Part shown: one piece after another, positions 36,160 through 44,444 of the stretch
Position numbering within the stretch: position 1 is the first letter of the stretch
Layout of the letters: each line of letters opens with the position of its first letter
Origin: Peptococcaceae bacterium
Lineage (GTDB): Bacteria; Bacillota; Desulfotomaculia; Desulfotomaculales; Desulfocucumaceae
Reading direction: 5' to 3'
Assembly: GCA_023512435.1 (NCBI GenBank)
Contig: JAILZP010000023.1
Coordinates: forward strand, 1-53,972
Length of the DNA stretch: 53,972 nucleotides
Translations under genes and position numbers: made by a program
The notes under the pieces: generated by a model
Told to the model about the DNA's origin: nothing
What the model saw: the letters and a program-made list of their open reading frames with translations, nothing else
The model's database searches: none

Positions 36160-37632
36160 GTGGGGATCGGTTTTGGACTGGCCGCGGTAATATTCCTGGG
36201 CATTGCCGGATATGACGTTTTCCCGCTGATTTTTTTGGCAGCGGCGGGCGCGGTCCTCTATTTCATCGCCAGGTCCAGGGGGCTGCTGGCCAGGAGCTTT
36301 GCCGGCGGCAACCCCGGGATAAGGCACGAAGTGACCTTTAACGACATCGGCGGGCAGGCCACCGCCATAAATGAGCTGAAAGAGGCCCTGGAGTTTATCA
36401 GGAACCACAGCGACATTCAGAAGCTGGGGATCAGGCCATTGAAGGGCATTCTTTTAACCGGCCCTCCCGGCACCGGCAAGACCCTGCTGGCCAAGGCCGC
36501 GGCCGGGTACACCGACGCCGCCTTCGTCGCCGCCTCGGGCAGCGAGTTTATCGAGATGTACGCCGGTGTCGGCGCCCAGAGGGTCAGGAAGCTGTTTCAG
36601 ACCGCAAGGGAAACCTCCCAGCGCATGGGTAAAAACAACTCCATCATATTCATCGACGAGATTGAAATCCTGGGCGGAAAAAGGGGCCAAACAACCAGTC
36701 ATCTGGAATACGACCAGACCCTCAACGAACTCCTGGTGCAGATGGACGGCCTGAAGGTGGACGACCGGGTGCGGGTGCTGCTTATCGCGGCCACCAACCG
36801 GGTGGACATGCTGGACCCCGCCCTACTGAGGCCGGGGCGCTTTGACCGCCAGGTCAAGGTGGAATTGCCGGACAGGGAGGGGAGGCTTGAAATATTAAAG
36901 ATTCATACCAGAAACAAACCCCTGGCTGATGATGTCAACCTGGAGGCCATTGCCCGGGAAACTTTCGGCTTCAGCGGCGCGCACCTGGAGAGCATGGCCA
37001 ATGAGGCCGCCATCATGGCCATGCGGGAAAAACTCCACCAGATTCATCACAGGCACTTTCACGAGGCCATAGACAAGGTCATGATGGGCGAAAGGCTGGA
37101 CCGCCGGCCGTCGCCGGCCGAACTGAGGAGGGTGGCCATCCACGAAACCGGCCACGCCTTTGTCAGCGAGTACCTGCGCCGGGGGTCGGTATCCGCCCTG
37201 ACCATCACCCCCAGGGGACAGGCCCTGGGCTATATGAGGCAGACGCCCGAGGACGACACCTACCTGTATACCAGGGACTACCTGGAGAATCAGATTGCGG
37301 TCATGCTGGCGGGGGCCGTGGCTGAGGAGATGATGCTTGGGGGGCGCAGCACCGGGGCGGGCAACGACTACCTGCAGGCCACCAAAACCGCCGACCAGAT
37401 CATCAACTCCGGCATGTCGGAACTGGGCATAATCGACCCGGAAACACTGCCCAGGAGCTTCCGCTACAGGACCCAGAAAAAGATTCTGCAGGCCCAGGAG
37501 GAACGGGTAAGGGACTATCTTGAAATAAAGAAAAAGGAGCTCACCCGGGTGGTGGACCTGCTGCTGGAGCAGGAAAAAATATCGGGCCAGCAGCTGAGAA
37601 AAATTTTGGGACAGCAAATCCAGTGCGCATAA
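36160..37632 (+). CDS. FtsH-like membrane AAA metalloprotease, shortened N-terminus
   Basis: About 490 residues. Two closely packed N-terminal membrane segments form a hairpin; the AAA module has Walker A GPPGTGKT, Walker B IIFIDEIE, and the second region of homology AATNRVDMLDPALLRPGRF; the protease domain has the zinc motif HETGH and GAGNDYLQAT. The extracytoplasmic domain between the two helices of normal FtsH is missing, and the pore segment is MYAG where FtsH has MFVG. The GTG at 36160 has a weak ribosome-binding site; an in-frame CTG at 36148 has AAAGGAGG 8 nt upstream and overlaps the previous stop, so it may be the real start. It would degrade membrane or cytoplasmic proteins with ATP. 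Confidence 0.87.
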   Translation: MGIGFGLAAVIFLGIAGYDVFPLIFLAAAGAVLYFIARSRGLLARSFAGGNPGIRHEVTFNDIGGQATAINELKEALEFIRNHSDIQKLGIRPLKGILLTGPPGTGKTLLAKAAAGYTDAAFVAASGSEFIEMYAGVGAQRVRKLFQTARETSQRMGKNNSIIFIDEIEILGGKRGQTTSHLEYDQTLNELLVQMDGLKVDDRVRVLLIAATNRVDMLDPALLRPGRFDRQVKVELPDREGRLEILKIHTRNKPLADDVNLEAIARETFGFSGAHLESMANEAAIMAMREKLHQIHHRHFHEAIDKVMMGERLDRRPSPAELRRVAIHETGHAFVSEYLRRGSVSALTITPRGQALGYMRQTPEDDTYLYTRDYLENQIAVMLAGAVAEEMMLGGRSTGAGNDYLQATKTADQIINSGMSELGIIDPETLPRSFRYRTQKKILQAQEERVRDYLEIKKKELTRVVDLLLEQEKISGQQLRKILGQQIQCA

Positions 37633-37644
37633 ATCCTTTTTCAG

Positions 37645-37740
37645 CCGGTAAAAATACCGGTAAGGGCTGTAAAGACAGTTTCCGGCAAGGGCGCAATGAG
37701 GGGTTTCCATTTTTTGCGCCTGGAAACTGTTCTTTGCAGC
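37645..37740 (+). other. Tandem hairpins after the FtsH-like gene
   Basis: First hairpin: CCGGTA-AAAA-TACCGG (37645-37660). Second: GCTGTAAAGACAGTTTCC (from 37666) pairs almost fully with GGAAACTGTTCTTTGCAGC (to 37740) around an inner GGGCGCAA / TTGCGCC stem, giving a roughly 75-nt imperfect hairpin. No clean T-run follows except TTTTCGCATTTT. It could be a terminator, a small RNA or a remnant of an inverted element. Confidence 0.55.
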
Positions 37741-37774
37741 TTTTCGCATTTTGCCCGGCATTTCCACAGAACTC

Positions 37775-37803
37775 TTGTTCTGTTTCCCTTTATCCGGTAT
37801 AAT
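37775..37803 (+). promoter_or_regulatory. Sigma-A promoter of the cinA-like gene
   Basis: TTGTTC (37775-37780), a 17-nt spacer and TATAAT (37798-37803), about 50 nt before the start of the gene at 37856. Confidence 0.75.
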
Positions 37804-37855
37804 GTAGTTGTTGAAGAACAGGTCCGAAGAAATCAAGCTGCGGGGGTGATCCGGA

Positions 37856-38383
37856 TTGGCTTGCCGTTGTGACTGCCCCAGGCCGGAGGAAGAGGCGGGA
37901 AGGCTCCTGGAAGGCCGGGGACTGACCCTGGCCCTGGCCGAATCCTGCACCGGAGGAATGATTGCCGCCAGGATCACCGATATCCCGGGCAGTTCGGCCT
38001 ATTTTACCGGAGGCGTGGTGGCCTACGACAACCGGGTAAAGAAGAATGTCCTGGGGGTGCCCGGAGATCAACTGGCCGGGTACGGGGCGGTCAGTGAGCA
38101 GGTGGCCAGGTCCATGGCCGCGGGGGTCAAAAGGCTTTTAAAGGCCGATATCGGGCTGTCCGTAACCGGAATTGCCGGGCCGGGGGGAGGCACCCAGGAA
38201 AAGCCGGTGGGGCTGGTATACGTTGCCCTGGACGGCCCTGCCGGGGCCTTGTGCAGGCAGCTGAGCCTTGGGGGGAGCAGGGCGGAAATCAGGTCGGCCA
38301 CAGTCGCCGCCGCCCTGGAAATGCTGTGTCTTTACTTGTTGGAGGGGCAGTGCGGTCAGGAGACAGTAGACAGTAGACAGTAG
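37856..38383 (+). CDS. CinA C-terminal domain protein, PncC-type nicotinamide-nucleotide amidase
   Basis: A 175-residue stand-alone CinA C-terminal domain with AESCTGGMIAARITDIPGSS, FTGGVVAYDNRVKKNVLGV and VTGIAGPGGGTQEKPVGLVY. Characterised members deamidate nicotinamide mononucleotide in NAD recycling. Full-length cinA (with an N-terminal MoCF-like domain) lies before recA in many Firmicutes; here only the C-terminal domain is encoded. The TTG at 37856 follows GGGGGTGAT. The last seven residues (ETVDSRQ) and the stop are written by a CAGTAGA heptanucleotide array, so the natural C-terminus has been replaced or extended. Confidence 0.9.
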   Translation: MACRCDCPRPEEEAGRLLEGRGLTLALAESCTGGMIAARITDIPGSSAYFTGGVVAYDNRVKKNVLGVPGDQLAGYGAVSEQVARSMAAGVKRLLKADIGLSVTGIAGPGGGTQEKPVGLVYVALDGPAGALCRQLSLGGSRAEIRSATVAAALEMLCLYLLEGQCGQETVDSRQ

Positions 38384-38391
38384 ACAGGAGG
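38357..38391 (+). repeat. Heptanucleotide array, CAGTAGA family, at the cinA-like 3' end
   Basis: CAGGAGA, three perfect CAGTAGA units, then CAGGAGG. The gene's TAG stop at 38381-38383 lies within the third CAGTAGA unit. Confidence 0.92.
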
Positions 38392-38470
38392 GGAACTGCC
38401 TGATGTTATGTGGAGCTCTCATGCAAGTTCAGGAGAATTAAAAGATAGACGAGATGGAATGCATTGATAA

Positions 38471-38505
38471 ACTTTGTCTTCTGTCTCCTGGATTCTGGAT
38501 TCCCG
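38471..38505 (-). repeat. Heptanucleotide array in opposite orientation upstream of the DEAD-box gene
   Basis: Units TTTGTCT, TCTGTCT, CCTGGAT, TCTGGAT, TCCCGAC. The complement reads GGAGACAGAAGACA, close to the GGAGACAGTAGACA of the array at 38357, so the two form an inverted pair around an 80-bp core of unique sequence. Confidence 0.7.
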
Positions 38506-38535
38506 ACAGATTATTAGAACTTAAGGAGTGTTACT

Positions 38536-40146
38536 TTGCCTATAGAGTACGTTGATTTCGGAGATTTGAAGATCAGCAGGAAGATAGCCCAGGCGCTGGC
38601 GGACATGGGTTTCGAGGAGCCCACGCCCATTCAGTCCAGGGCCATTCCCCTGCTGAACGGGGGAAGGGACGTGATCGGACAGGCCCAGACCGGCACAGGC
38701 AAGACGGCGGCCTTCGGCATACCCATCGTGGAGAAGCTGAACATGAGGGAAGGTGTTCAGGCCCTGGTGGTAACCCCCACCAGGGAACTGGCCGTCCAGG
38801 TGGCCGAGGAGATTTCCCGCATCGGCCGCTACCGGAGGGTCAGGACGCTGCCCGTATACGGGGGGCAGTCCATCGACCGGCAGATCCGGGCCCTGCAGCA
38901 GGGTGTGCAGGTGGTCATAGGGACCCCGGGCAGGCTCCTGGATCACCTGAGGAGAAAAACCCTCCGCCTGGACCGGGTAAGGATGGTGGTCCTGGACGAG
39001 GCCGACGAAATGCTGGACATGGGCTTTATCGAGGACGTGGAGGCCATACTGAAATCCACCCCGGAAAACAGGCAGACGCTGCTTTTTTCGGCCACCATGC
39101 CGAAAGAGGTCCAGGACCTGGCCCGGAATTACCTGAAGGACCCGGAGTTTGTCACCGTCAGCCGGGGCAGCATCACGGTTCCCCAGATTGACCAGGTTTA
39201 TTACGAAACAAAGGAACGCAGCAAGGTGGATACCATCGCCAGGCTCCTGGACACCCTGGACATCTCCAAGGCCATTGTGTTCTGCCGCACCAAGAGGGGT
39301 GTGGACGATCTGGTGTCCAAGATGGAGGCCAGGGGTTACCCGGTGGCCGGGCTGCACGGGGACATGAGCCAGTACCAGAGGAACCAGGTGATGAGGCGGT
39401 TCAGGAACAGCCAGGTGGAGGTGCTGGTGGCCACCGACGTGGCGGCCCGGGGACTGGACATAGAAAACGTATCCCACGTGATCAATTTCGATCTGCCCCA
39501 GGACGTGGAATTTTACGTGCACCGCATCGGTCGCACGGGCAGGGCCGGGAAGGCCGGGAAGGCAGTCACACTGGTCACTCCCAGGGATTATCCCCAGCTG
39601 CGGCTGATCGAAAAGCTGACCGGGACCCGGATCCGCAGGGAACACCTTCCGGATCCGGCAGACATGATCGAACGCCAGAAGGAGGGGCTGAAGGAAAGGA
39701 TCCGCCTGGTTATTGAAGAGGGAAAGCTGGGGTACTACAGGGCCATGGTGGATCCCCTGCTGGATGAATACGATCCCGTGGATGTGGCGGCGGCGGCCCT
39801 GAAAATGTTCTTTGACCCCGGGAGTGACGGACCGGAAGCAGCGGACGCCGGGGAAGCCGGCCCCGAAGTTTCCCTGAAACACACAGGGGCCGGGCCGGGC
39901 ATGGTCAGGCTCTTTGTCAGCATCGGGCGGTCGGATAACGTCAGGCCCGCGGAACTGGTCCGCATAATATGCGATGAAACCGGGATTCCTGCCGACCTCG
40001 TGGGCGATATCAGGATATACGACAGATTCACATTCATAGAGGTTCCCGAGGAATGGGCCAACTGCGTCATCGGCTGCATGCACCGGCAGACCGTCAAAGG
40101 GCGCAGGGTGGTGGTGCAGCCGGCCCGGGGCAGGAGTCAGCCGTAG
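38536..40146 (+). CDS. DEAD-box ATP-dependent RNA helicase with DbpA-type RNA-binding domain
   Basis: A 536-residue RNA helicase (CshA/DbpA/DeaD type) that would unwind RNA in ribosome assembly or mRNA decay. It has the Q motif (PTPIQSRAIPLL), motif I AQTGTGKT, motif Ia PTRELA, motif II Asp154-Glu-Ala-Asp157, motif III SAT, then ATDVAARGLD and HRIGRTGRAGK. The C-terminal domain (VRLFVSIGRSDNVRPAELVR onward, about 450-530) is a DbpA-type RNA-binding fold. The TTG at 38536 follows TAAGGAGTG. The gene shares the recA-recX-rny neighbourhood, as in relatives. Confidence 0.93.
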   Translation: MPIEYVDFGDLKISRKIAQALADMGFEEPTPIQSRAIPLLNGGRDVIGQAQTGTGKTAAFGIPIVEKLNMREGVQALVVTPTRELAVQVAEEISRIGRYRRVRTLPVYGGQSIDRQIRALQQGVQVVIGTPGRLLDHLRRKTLRLDRVRMVVLDEADEMLDMGFIEDVEAILKSTPENRQTLLFSATMPKEVQDLARNYLKDPEFVTVSRGSITVPQIDQVYYETKERSKVDTIARLLDTLDISKAIVFCRTKRGVDDLVSKMEARGYPVAGLHGDMSQYQRNQVMRRFRNSQVEVLVATDVAARGLDIENVSHVINFDLPQDVEFYVHRIGRTGRAGKAGKAVTLVTPRDYPQLRLIEKLTGTRIRREHLPDPADMIERQKEGLKERIRLVIEEGKLGYYRAMVDPLLDEYDPVDVAAAALKMFFDPGSDGPEAADAGEAGPEVSLKHTGAGPGMVRLFVSIGRSDNVRPAELVRIICDETGIPADLVGDIRIYDRFTFIEVPEEWANCVIGCMHRQTVKGRRVVVQPARGRSQP

Positions 40147-40220
40147 GCGGCCGGCCTTCTGATTTATCTTCGGACCGTCAGCTTTCAACAATTCCCAACC
40201 CCCTTTTTCAGTACTTTTTG

Positions 40221-40248
40221 CTGATCGCTGACTACTGGTGGCTGAATG
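40221..40248 (+). repeat. Heptanucleotide array, CTGANNN family
   Basis: CTGATCG, CTGACTA, CTGGTGG, CTGAATG in register. A looser run (TTCCCAA-like units) precedes it from about 40180. It lies between the DEAD-box gene and the recA promoter. Confidence 0.75.
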
Positions 40249-40273
40249 CCCTGAAACAGTGAGCGAAAAAGAG

Positions 40274-40302
40274 TGGACGGGCTGATAACCATAAGGTAAA
40301 AT
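40274..40302 (+). promoter_or_regulatory. Probable recA promoter
   Basis: TGGACG (40274-40279), a 17-nt spacer and TAAAAT (40297-40302). The -35 is weak. About 20 nt downstream, CGAACGCAAGGCGG matches only the left half of a Firmicute LexA box (CGAAC-N4-GTTCG), so SOS control is not shown. Confidence 0.45.
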
Positions 40303-40396
40303 ATTGGTAATTGATATTTACGAACGCAAGGCGGGCCGGCTTCAAGACATAAATATAAGTGCCGGTTAATCAAACCGGGGAGGTTAGACCTTCAAC

Positions 40397-41431
40397 ATGG
40401 CGGCTATGGATAAATCAAGGGCCCTGGACACGGCCCTGGCCCAAATCGAGCGGCAGTTCGGCAAGGGAGCGATCATGAAACTGGGGGATTCCCCCGCCAA
40501 ATTGAATATTGAGACCATTCCCACCGGGGCGGTTTCCCTGGACATCGCCCTGGGCCTTGGCGGGGTGCCGCGGGGCCGGGTGATTGAGATATTCGGTCCG
40601 GAATCGTCTGGTAAGACCACGGTGGCCCTGCACGTCATTGCGGAGGCCCAGAAACTGGGCGGGATCGCCGCCTTTATTGACGCGGAGCATGCCCTGGACC
40701 CCAATTACGCCAAAAATATAGGCGTTGACATAGACAATTTGCTGGTGGCCCAGCCCGATACCGGCGAGCAGGCGCTGGAGATATGCGAGCACCTGGTCCG
40801 CAGCGGGGCCGTTGACATTGTGGTCATTGACTCGGTGGCCGCCCTGGTGCCCAAGGCCGAGATCGACGGCGAGATGGGGGATGCCCACGTCGGGTTGCAG
40901 GCCCGCCTGATGTCCCAGGCCTTGAGAAAGCTGACGGGCATCACCAGCAAGTCCAGGGCGGTGGTGATTTTTATAAACCAGCTGAGGGAAAAGGTGGGGG
41001 TAATGTTCGGGAACCCGGAGACCACCCCGGGCGGCCGCGCCCTCAAATTCTACGCCTCGGTGAGGCTGGAGGTGCGCAAGCTGGAGTCCCTCAAGCAGGC
41101 CAACGACGTGGTGGGCAGCCGGACCAGGGTCAAGGTGGTCAAAAACAAGGTGGCGCCCCCCTTCAAGCAGGCGGACTTCGATATCATGTACGGCACGGGT
41201 ATTTCCCGGGAGGGGACCCTCCTGGATATGGCCGCCGACCTGAATATAATCACCAAGAGCGGGGCCTGGTACTCATACGGGGACGAACGTCTGGGCCAGG
41301 GCAGGGAAAATGTCAAGGAAATGCTCAAGGGCCGCCCAGATTTACTGAATGAAATCGAACGCAGAGTCAGGGAGCAGTTCAATCTGCGGTCCGGACCTTG
41401 CAATATTCCGGAACAGGCGGAGGAAGAATAA
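40397..41431 (+). CDS. recA: Recombinase A
   Basis: Catalyses homologous strand exchange and the self-cleavage of LexA in the SOS response. It has 344 residues, normal length. Walker A is Gly67-Pro-Glu-Ser-Ser-Gly-Lys73-Thr; other conserved parts are [25 protein letters not shown], and [20 protein letters not shown] (the DNA-binding loop 2 region). The ATG at 40397 is 13 nt from GGGGAGG; the ATG at 40406 is an alternative. recX follows after 16 nt, so the two are co-transcribed. Confidence 0.97.
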   Translation: MAAMDKSRALDTALAQIERQFGKGAIMKLGDSPAKLNIETIPTGAVSLDIALGLGGVPRGRVIEIFGPESSGKTTVALHVIAEAQKLGGIAAFIDAEHALDPNYAKNIGVDIDNLLVAQPDTGEQALEICEHLVRSGAVDIVVIDSVAALVPKAEIDGEMGDAHVGLQARLMSQALRKLTGITSKSRAVVIFINQLREKVGVMFGNPETTPGGRALKFYASVRLEVRKLESLKQANDVVGSRTRVKVVKNKVAPPFKQADFDIMYGTGISREGTLLDMAADLNIITKSGAWYSYGDERLGQGRENVKEMLKGRPDLLNEIERRVREQFNLRSGPCNIPEQAEEE

Positions 41432-41447
41432 GCCGGGTGGTTGAAAA

Positions 41448-41912
41448 GTGTACAGCGAACAGTTCGAAAAGGCCCGCAAAGCGGCGTACAGGATTCTCAC
41501 CTACCGGGCCCGGACCGAGTACGAGATCAGCGAAAAGCTCCTTCGGAAAGGCTTTGACAGGGAGACCATAAACCAGGTGATCGCAAGCCTGAGGGATTAC
41601 CGGCTGCTGGACGACCAGGCTTACGCGGAGCGTTTCGTGGCCGAAAAGCGTTCCCTGCCGAGGGCGGTGGTGTCCGGGAAGCTGAGAAGCCTGGGCGTCA
41701 AGGAATCAGTCATCCAAAAGGTGCTGGAGGGTGTGGATCCCGAGGCCGAATTCAGGATTGCCCTGTCCCTGGCCCTGAACAGGAAAAAGCGCCGGGGCGA
41801 CGGCTACCCGATAGAAAGCATGGCGGCCTTTTTAAAGAGAAGGGGTTTCAGCCAGGAGGCCGTGGACAGGGTCTGTACCTACCTGGATGACATGCGGCAG
41901 CCGGGATCTTGA
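41448..41912 (+). CDS. recX: RecA regulator RecX
   Basis: A 154-residue three-helix-repeat protein that binds RecA filaments and limits their activity. Family segments are YRILTYRARTEYEISEKLLRKGF, LRDYRLLDDQAYAERFV (quoted in part) and LKRRGFSQEAVDRV. The GTG at 41448 lies 16 nt after the recA stop. Identity rests on both sequence and position. Confidence 0.92.
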   Translation: MYSEQFEKARKAAYRILTYRARTEYEISEKLLRKGFDRETINQVIASLRDYRLLDDQAYAERFVAEKRSLPRAVVSGKLRSLGVKESVIQKVLEGVDPEAEFRIALSLALNRKKRRGDGYPIESMAAFLKRRGFSQEAVDRVCTYLDDMRQPGS

Positions 41913-42212
41913 CAGTTGGAGCGTAAAAAGTTACAATGGTGAGTGGGAGAAAATAGAATTGGATTTCTACTACTTGCCGGTTTGAAATATATTTCAAGAT
42001 AATAAGCTGGATTGCCGGGTTCAGGAGTGGTGAAGCCCGGATAGTCCTTGTCCTGTTTGCTGGAGTGAAACCTGTGGGAAATGGCGATGGTTTTCTCCCG
42101 CCCATTGCGGACAAGTTAAAGTAGATCCTAATTCATTTTCTGCCGAGTAGTCTCGGTTTTTTTTATTTAAGCAACTCCTGATCCAATAGACATATTACAG
42201 GGAGGTGAAGAG
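41913..42212 (+). other. 300-nt gap between recX and rny with palindrome and leader-like hairpins
   Basis: No convincing gene is present. It holds a perfect 16-bp palindrome, TTGAAATATATTTCAA (41982-41997), and then a GC-richer stretch (42015-42110) in which AAACC/GGTTT and GGGAAA/TTTCTCCC can pair in alternative ways. A terminator at 42143 follows, and then the rny ribosome-binding site. The order structured stretch, terminator, gene is what an attenuated leader would look like, but I recognise no known riboswitch. Confidence 0.45.
42143..42164 (+). terminator. Terminator or attenuator before rny
   Basis: CCGAG-TAGT-CTCGG followed by eight T. It ends either the recA-recX transcript or a leader RNA of rny. 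Confidence 0.75.
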
Positions 42213-43754
42213 GTGGAGACAAACTACGTGATCATGACAACCCTGGCCGCAATACTGGTTTCTTTTACGATTGGATATTTGGTGAGGAAGTCGATTGCCG
42301 AGGCAAAGATAGCCTCAGCCGAAAACCAGGCCAGAAAGATAATTGAGGAGGCCGAGAAGGCGTCCGAGGCGAAAAAGAGAGAGGCCTTGCTGGAGGCCAA
42401 GGAAGAGGTTTTAAAGCTACGCAACGAGGTTGAGAGGGAAAACAGGGAGCGGCGTTCGGAATTGCAGCGCATGGAGCGCCGGCTGACGCAGAAGGAAGAG
42501 AGCCTGGACCGGAAAACCGAAGCAATCGAGAAAAAAGAAGACTTCCTCAACCGGAAGGAAGCCGAGGTAGACAGAATAAAGCAGGACCTGAGCCTGATAT
42601 ACAGCAGGCAGGTGGCCGAACTGGAGAGAATTTCCGGCATGACCTCCGAGGAGGCCCGCCAGACCCTGTTGGCAGACGTCGAGAAAGAAATACAGCATGA
42701 GGCCGCCAAGCTGATCAAGGAGATTGAGGACAGGGCCAAGGAGGAAGGAGAAAGGAAGGCCAGGGAGATAATATCGTTGGCTATCCAGAGATGCGCCGCC
42801 GACCATGTGGCGGAAACCACGGTGGCGGTGATACCCCTCCCCAGTGACGAGATGAAGGGCCGGATAATAGGACGGGAGGGCAGGAACATCAGGGCTTTTG
42901 AAACACTCACCGGGATTGACCTGATCATCGACGACACCCCGGAGGCCGTTATCCTGTCCGGCTTTGACCCCATCCGCCGGGAGGTGGCCAGGATCAGCCT
43001 GGAAAAACTGATCGTTGACGGCAGGATCCACCCGGCCCGGATCGAGGAGATGGTGGAAAAGGCCAGGAAGGAAGTGGACGTTCAAATCCGGGAGGCCGGA
43101 GAGCAGGCCACCTTTGAAACCGGTGTGCACGGCCTGCATCCGGAACTGGTGAACTTGCTGGGAAGGCTCAAGTTCAGGACAAGCTACGGCCAGAACGTGC
43201 TTAAGCACTCCACCGAGGTTGCCCACCTGGCCGGGCTGATGGCCGCGGAGCTGGGGGCTGATGTGCAGCTTGCCAAGAGGGCCGGCCTTCTCCACGACAT
43301 AGGAAAGTCCGTGGACCACGAGGTGGAGGGGCCCCACGTGGCCATCGGGGTGGACCTGGCCAAAAAATACCGGGAAAACCCCGAGGTAATTCACGCCATT
43401 GCCGCTCACCACGGGGACGAGGAGCCGAAGACCCTGGTGGCGGTCCTGGTTCAGGCCGCGGACGCAATATCGGCGGCCAGGCCCGGCGCCCGCAGGGAGA
43501 CCCTGGAAAACTACATCCGGAGGCTTCAGAAGCTGGAAGAGATAGCCAGCGCCTTCGAGGGAGTTGAAAAATCCTACGCCATCCAGGCCGGCCGGGAAAT
43601 CAGGATCATGGTTAAGCCGGAAAAGATAGATGACCTGGGGGCCATCAGGCTGGTGAGGGAGATTGCCAAAAAAATTGAGAACGAACTGGACTATCCGGGC
43701 CAGATCAAGGTAACGGTGATCCGGGAGACCCGGGTTGTTGATTACGCAAAATAA
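42213..43754 (+). CDS. rny: Ribonuclease Y
   Basis: Membrane-anchored endoribonuclease that starts mRNA decay in Firmicutes. It has 513 residues: an N-terminal membrane helix (about 4-24), a long charged coiled coil (about 30-200), a KH domain (with [20 protein letters not shown]) and an HD domain with His361-Asp362 in [12 protein letters not shown]. The GTG at 42213 follows GGGAGGTGA. As in B. subtilis, ymdB lies downstream. A hairpin terminator follows the stop. Confidence 0.97.
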   Translation: METNYVIMTTLAAILVSFTIGYLVRKSIAEAKIASAENQARKIIEEAEKASEAKKREALLEAKEEVLKLRNEVERENRERRSELQRMERRLTQKEESLDRKTEAIEKKEDFLNRKEAEVDRIKQDLSLIYSRQVAELERISGMTSEEARQTLLADVEKEIQHEAAKLIKEIEDRAKEEGERKAREIISLAIQRCAADHVAETTVAVIPLPSDEMKGRIIGREGRNIRAFETLTGIDLIIDDTPEAVILSGFDPIRREVARISLEKLIVDGRIHPARIEEMVEKARKEVDVQIREAGEQATFETGVHGLHPELVNLLGRLKFRTSYGQNVLKHSTEVAHLAGLMAAELGADVQLAKRAGLLHDIGKSVDHEVEGPHVAIGVDLAKKYRENPEVIHAIAAHHGDEEPKTLVAVLVQAADAISAARPGARRETLENYIRRLQKLEEIASAFEGVEKSYAIQAGREIRIMVKPEKIDDLGAIRLVREIAKKIENELDYPGQIKVTVIRETRVVDYAK

Positions 43755-43757
43755 ACA

Positions 43758-43790
43758 CAACGGCCCTTGTTGAAAGGGCCGTTGACTTTT
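43758..43790 (+). terminator. Terminator after rny
   Basis: CAACGGCCCTT and AAGGGCCGTTG form an 11-bp stem with a 5-nt loop. The T tail is short (ACTTTTA), so termination may be partial. Confidence 0.8.
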
Positions 43791-43901
43791 AATCTCCGGA
43801 ATCTCAAATCTGGAATTTTTTTTAACGGTAAGCGTCCTCAACATTTGCAGGAATACGCCGAGAAAAACAGAAAACTTATGGTATCAGCAGGGGTGAGGGG
43901 G

Positions 43902-44429
43902 ATGAAATTTTTGGGCCATACATATAAGGGCAAGGATGACACCGGAGACAGCGTCGGGCTGCTTATTTCAATCCTGGTGCGCTACCCGGAGGTGGCCACC
44001 ATAAATTTTGATCCCGGACAGCAGGTTCTGAAGTTTAACTTTATCGCTTCCCGGGTCCTGAAGCACGATGAAATGAACCGTTTCAGCCGGAGGCTGCTGG
44101 ACAGCATTGAGGTGTTCAACAAGCTGGAGAACAAGGTTACCAGGCTCAGTGCGGTGGACTACCAGGAATGCGGAAACTTTACCATGATCGAGATCCAGAG
44201 GGACGTGGAAACCCTGGTCCGGGAGGAAATAGCCCTCATCGTGGCCCTGTTCAGGCAGAGTCTCGAAGGCAGCCTGATCCAGGAAGATAACGGTTCTTTT
44301 TACGAGGAGGACCTGCTGATCCAGGAAGAGATAATTGATCACATGCTTGAGAGCGTCAAAGGCTGTGCCGGGGACAAAAAGCTTTTCGCCTTCCGGGAGG
44401 AGGGCAGGGTCTTGGTATTTAACAAGTAG
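43902..44429 (+). CDS. Conserved-looking protein of unknown function between rny and ymdB
   Basis: A 175-residue soluble protein that I cannot assign. It is mixed alpha/beta, starting MKFLGHTYKGKDDTGDSVGL, then a middle VLKFNFIASRVLKHDEMNRF and an acidic C-terminal half (EEDLLIQEEIIDHMLESVKG). No signal, membrane or metal motif is seen. ATG 43902 follows GAGGGG; the frame is open upstream but runs into the rny terminator. It is translated into the gap 15 nt before ymdB and may be cotranscribed with it. Confidence 0.75.
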   Translation: MKFLGHTYKGKDDTGDSVGLLISILVRYPEVATINFDPGQQVLKFNFIASRVLKHDEMNRFSRRLLDSIEVFNKLENKVTRLSAVDYQECGNFTMIEIQRDVETLVREEIALIVALFRQSLEGSLIQEDNGSFYEEDLLIQEEIIDHMLESVKGCAGDKKLFAFREEGRVLVFNK

Positions 44430-44444
44430 TGGGGTGCGGTTTCC

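Noticed and set aside
38521..40191. 556-residue minus-strand frame opposite the DEAD-box helicase gene
   Set aside because: Same cause: low stop-codon density in the antisense of a GC-rich gene. No ribosome-binding site or recognisable domain.
40320..40333. LexA box before recA (CGAACGCAAGGCGG)
   Set aside because: Only the left half fits CGAAC-N4-GTTCG. SOS control of recA is likely in general, but this site does not show it.
42417..43844. 475-residue minus-strand frame opposite rny
   Set aside because: Antisense shadow; the plus-strand gene is unmistakable and the frame crosses its terminator.
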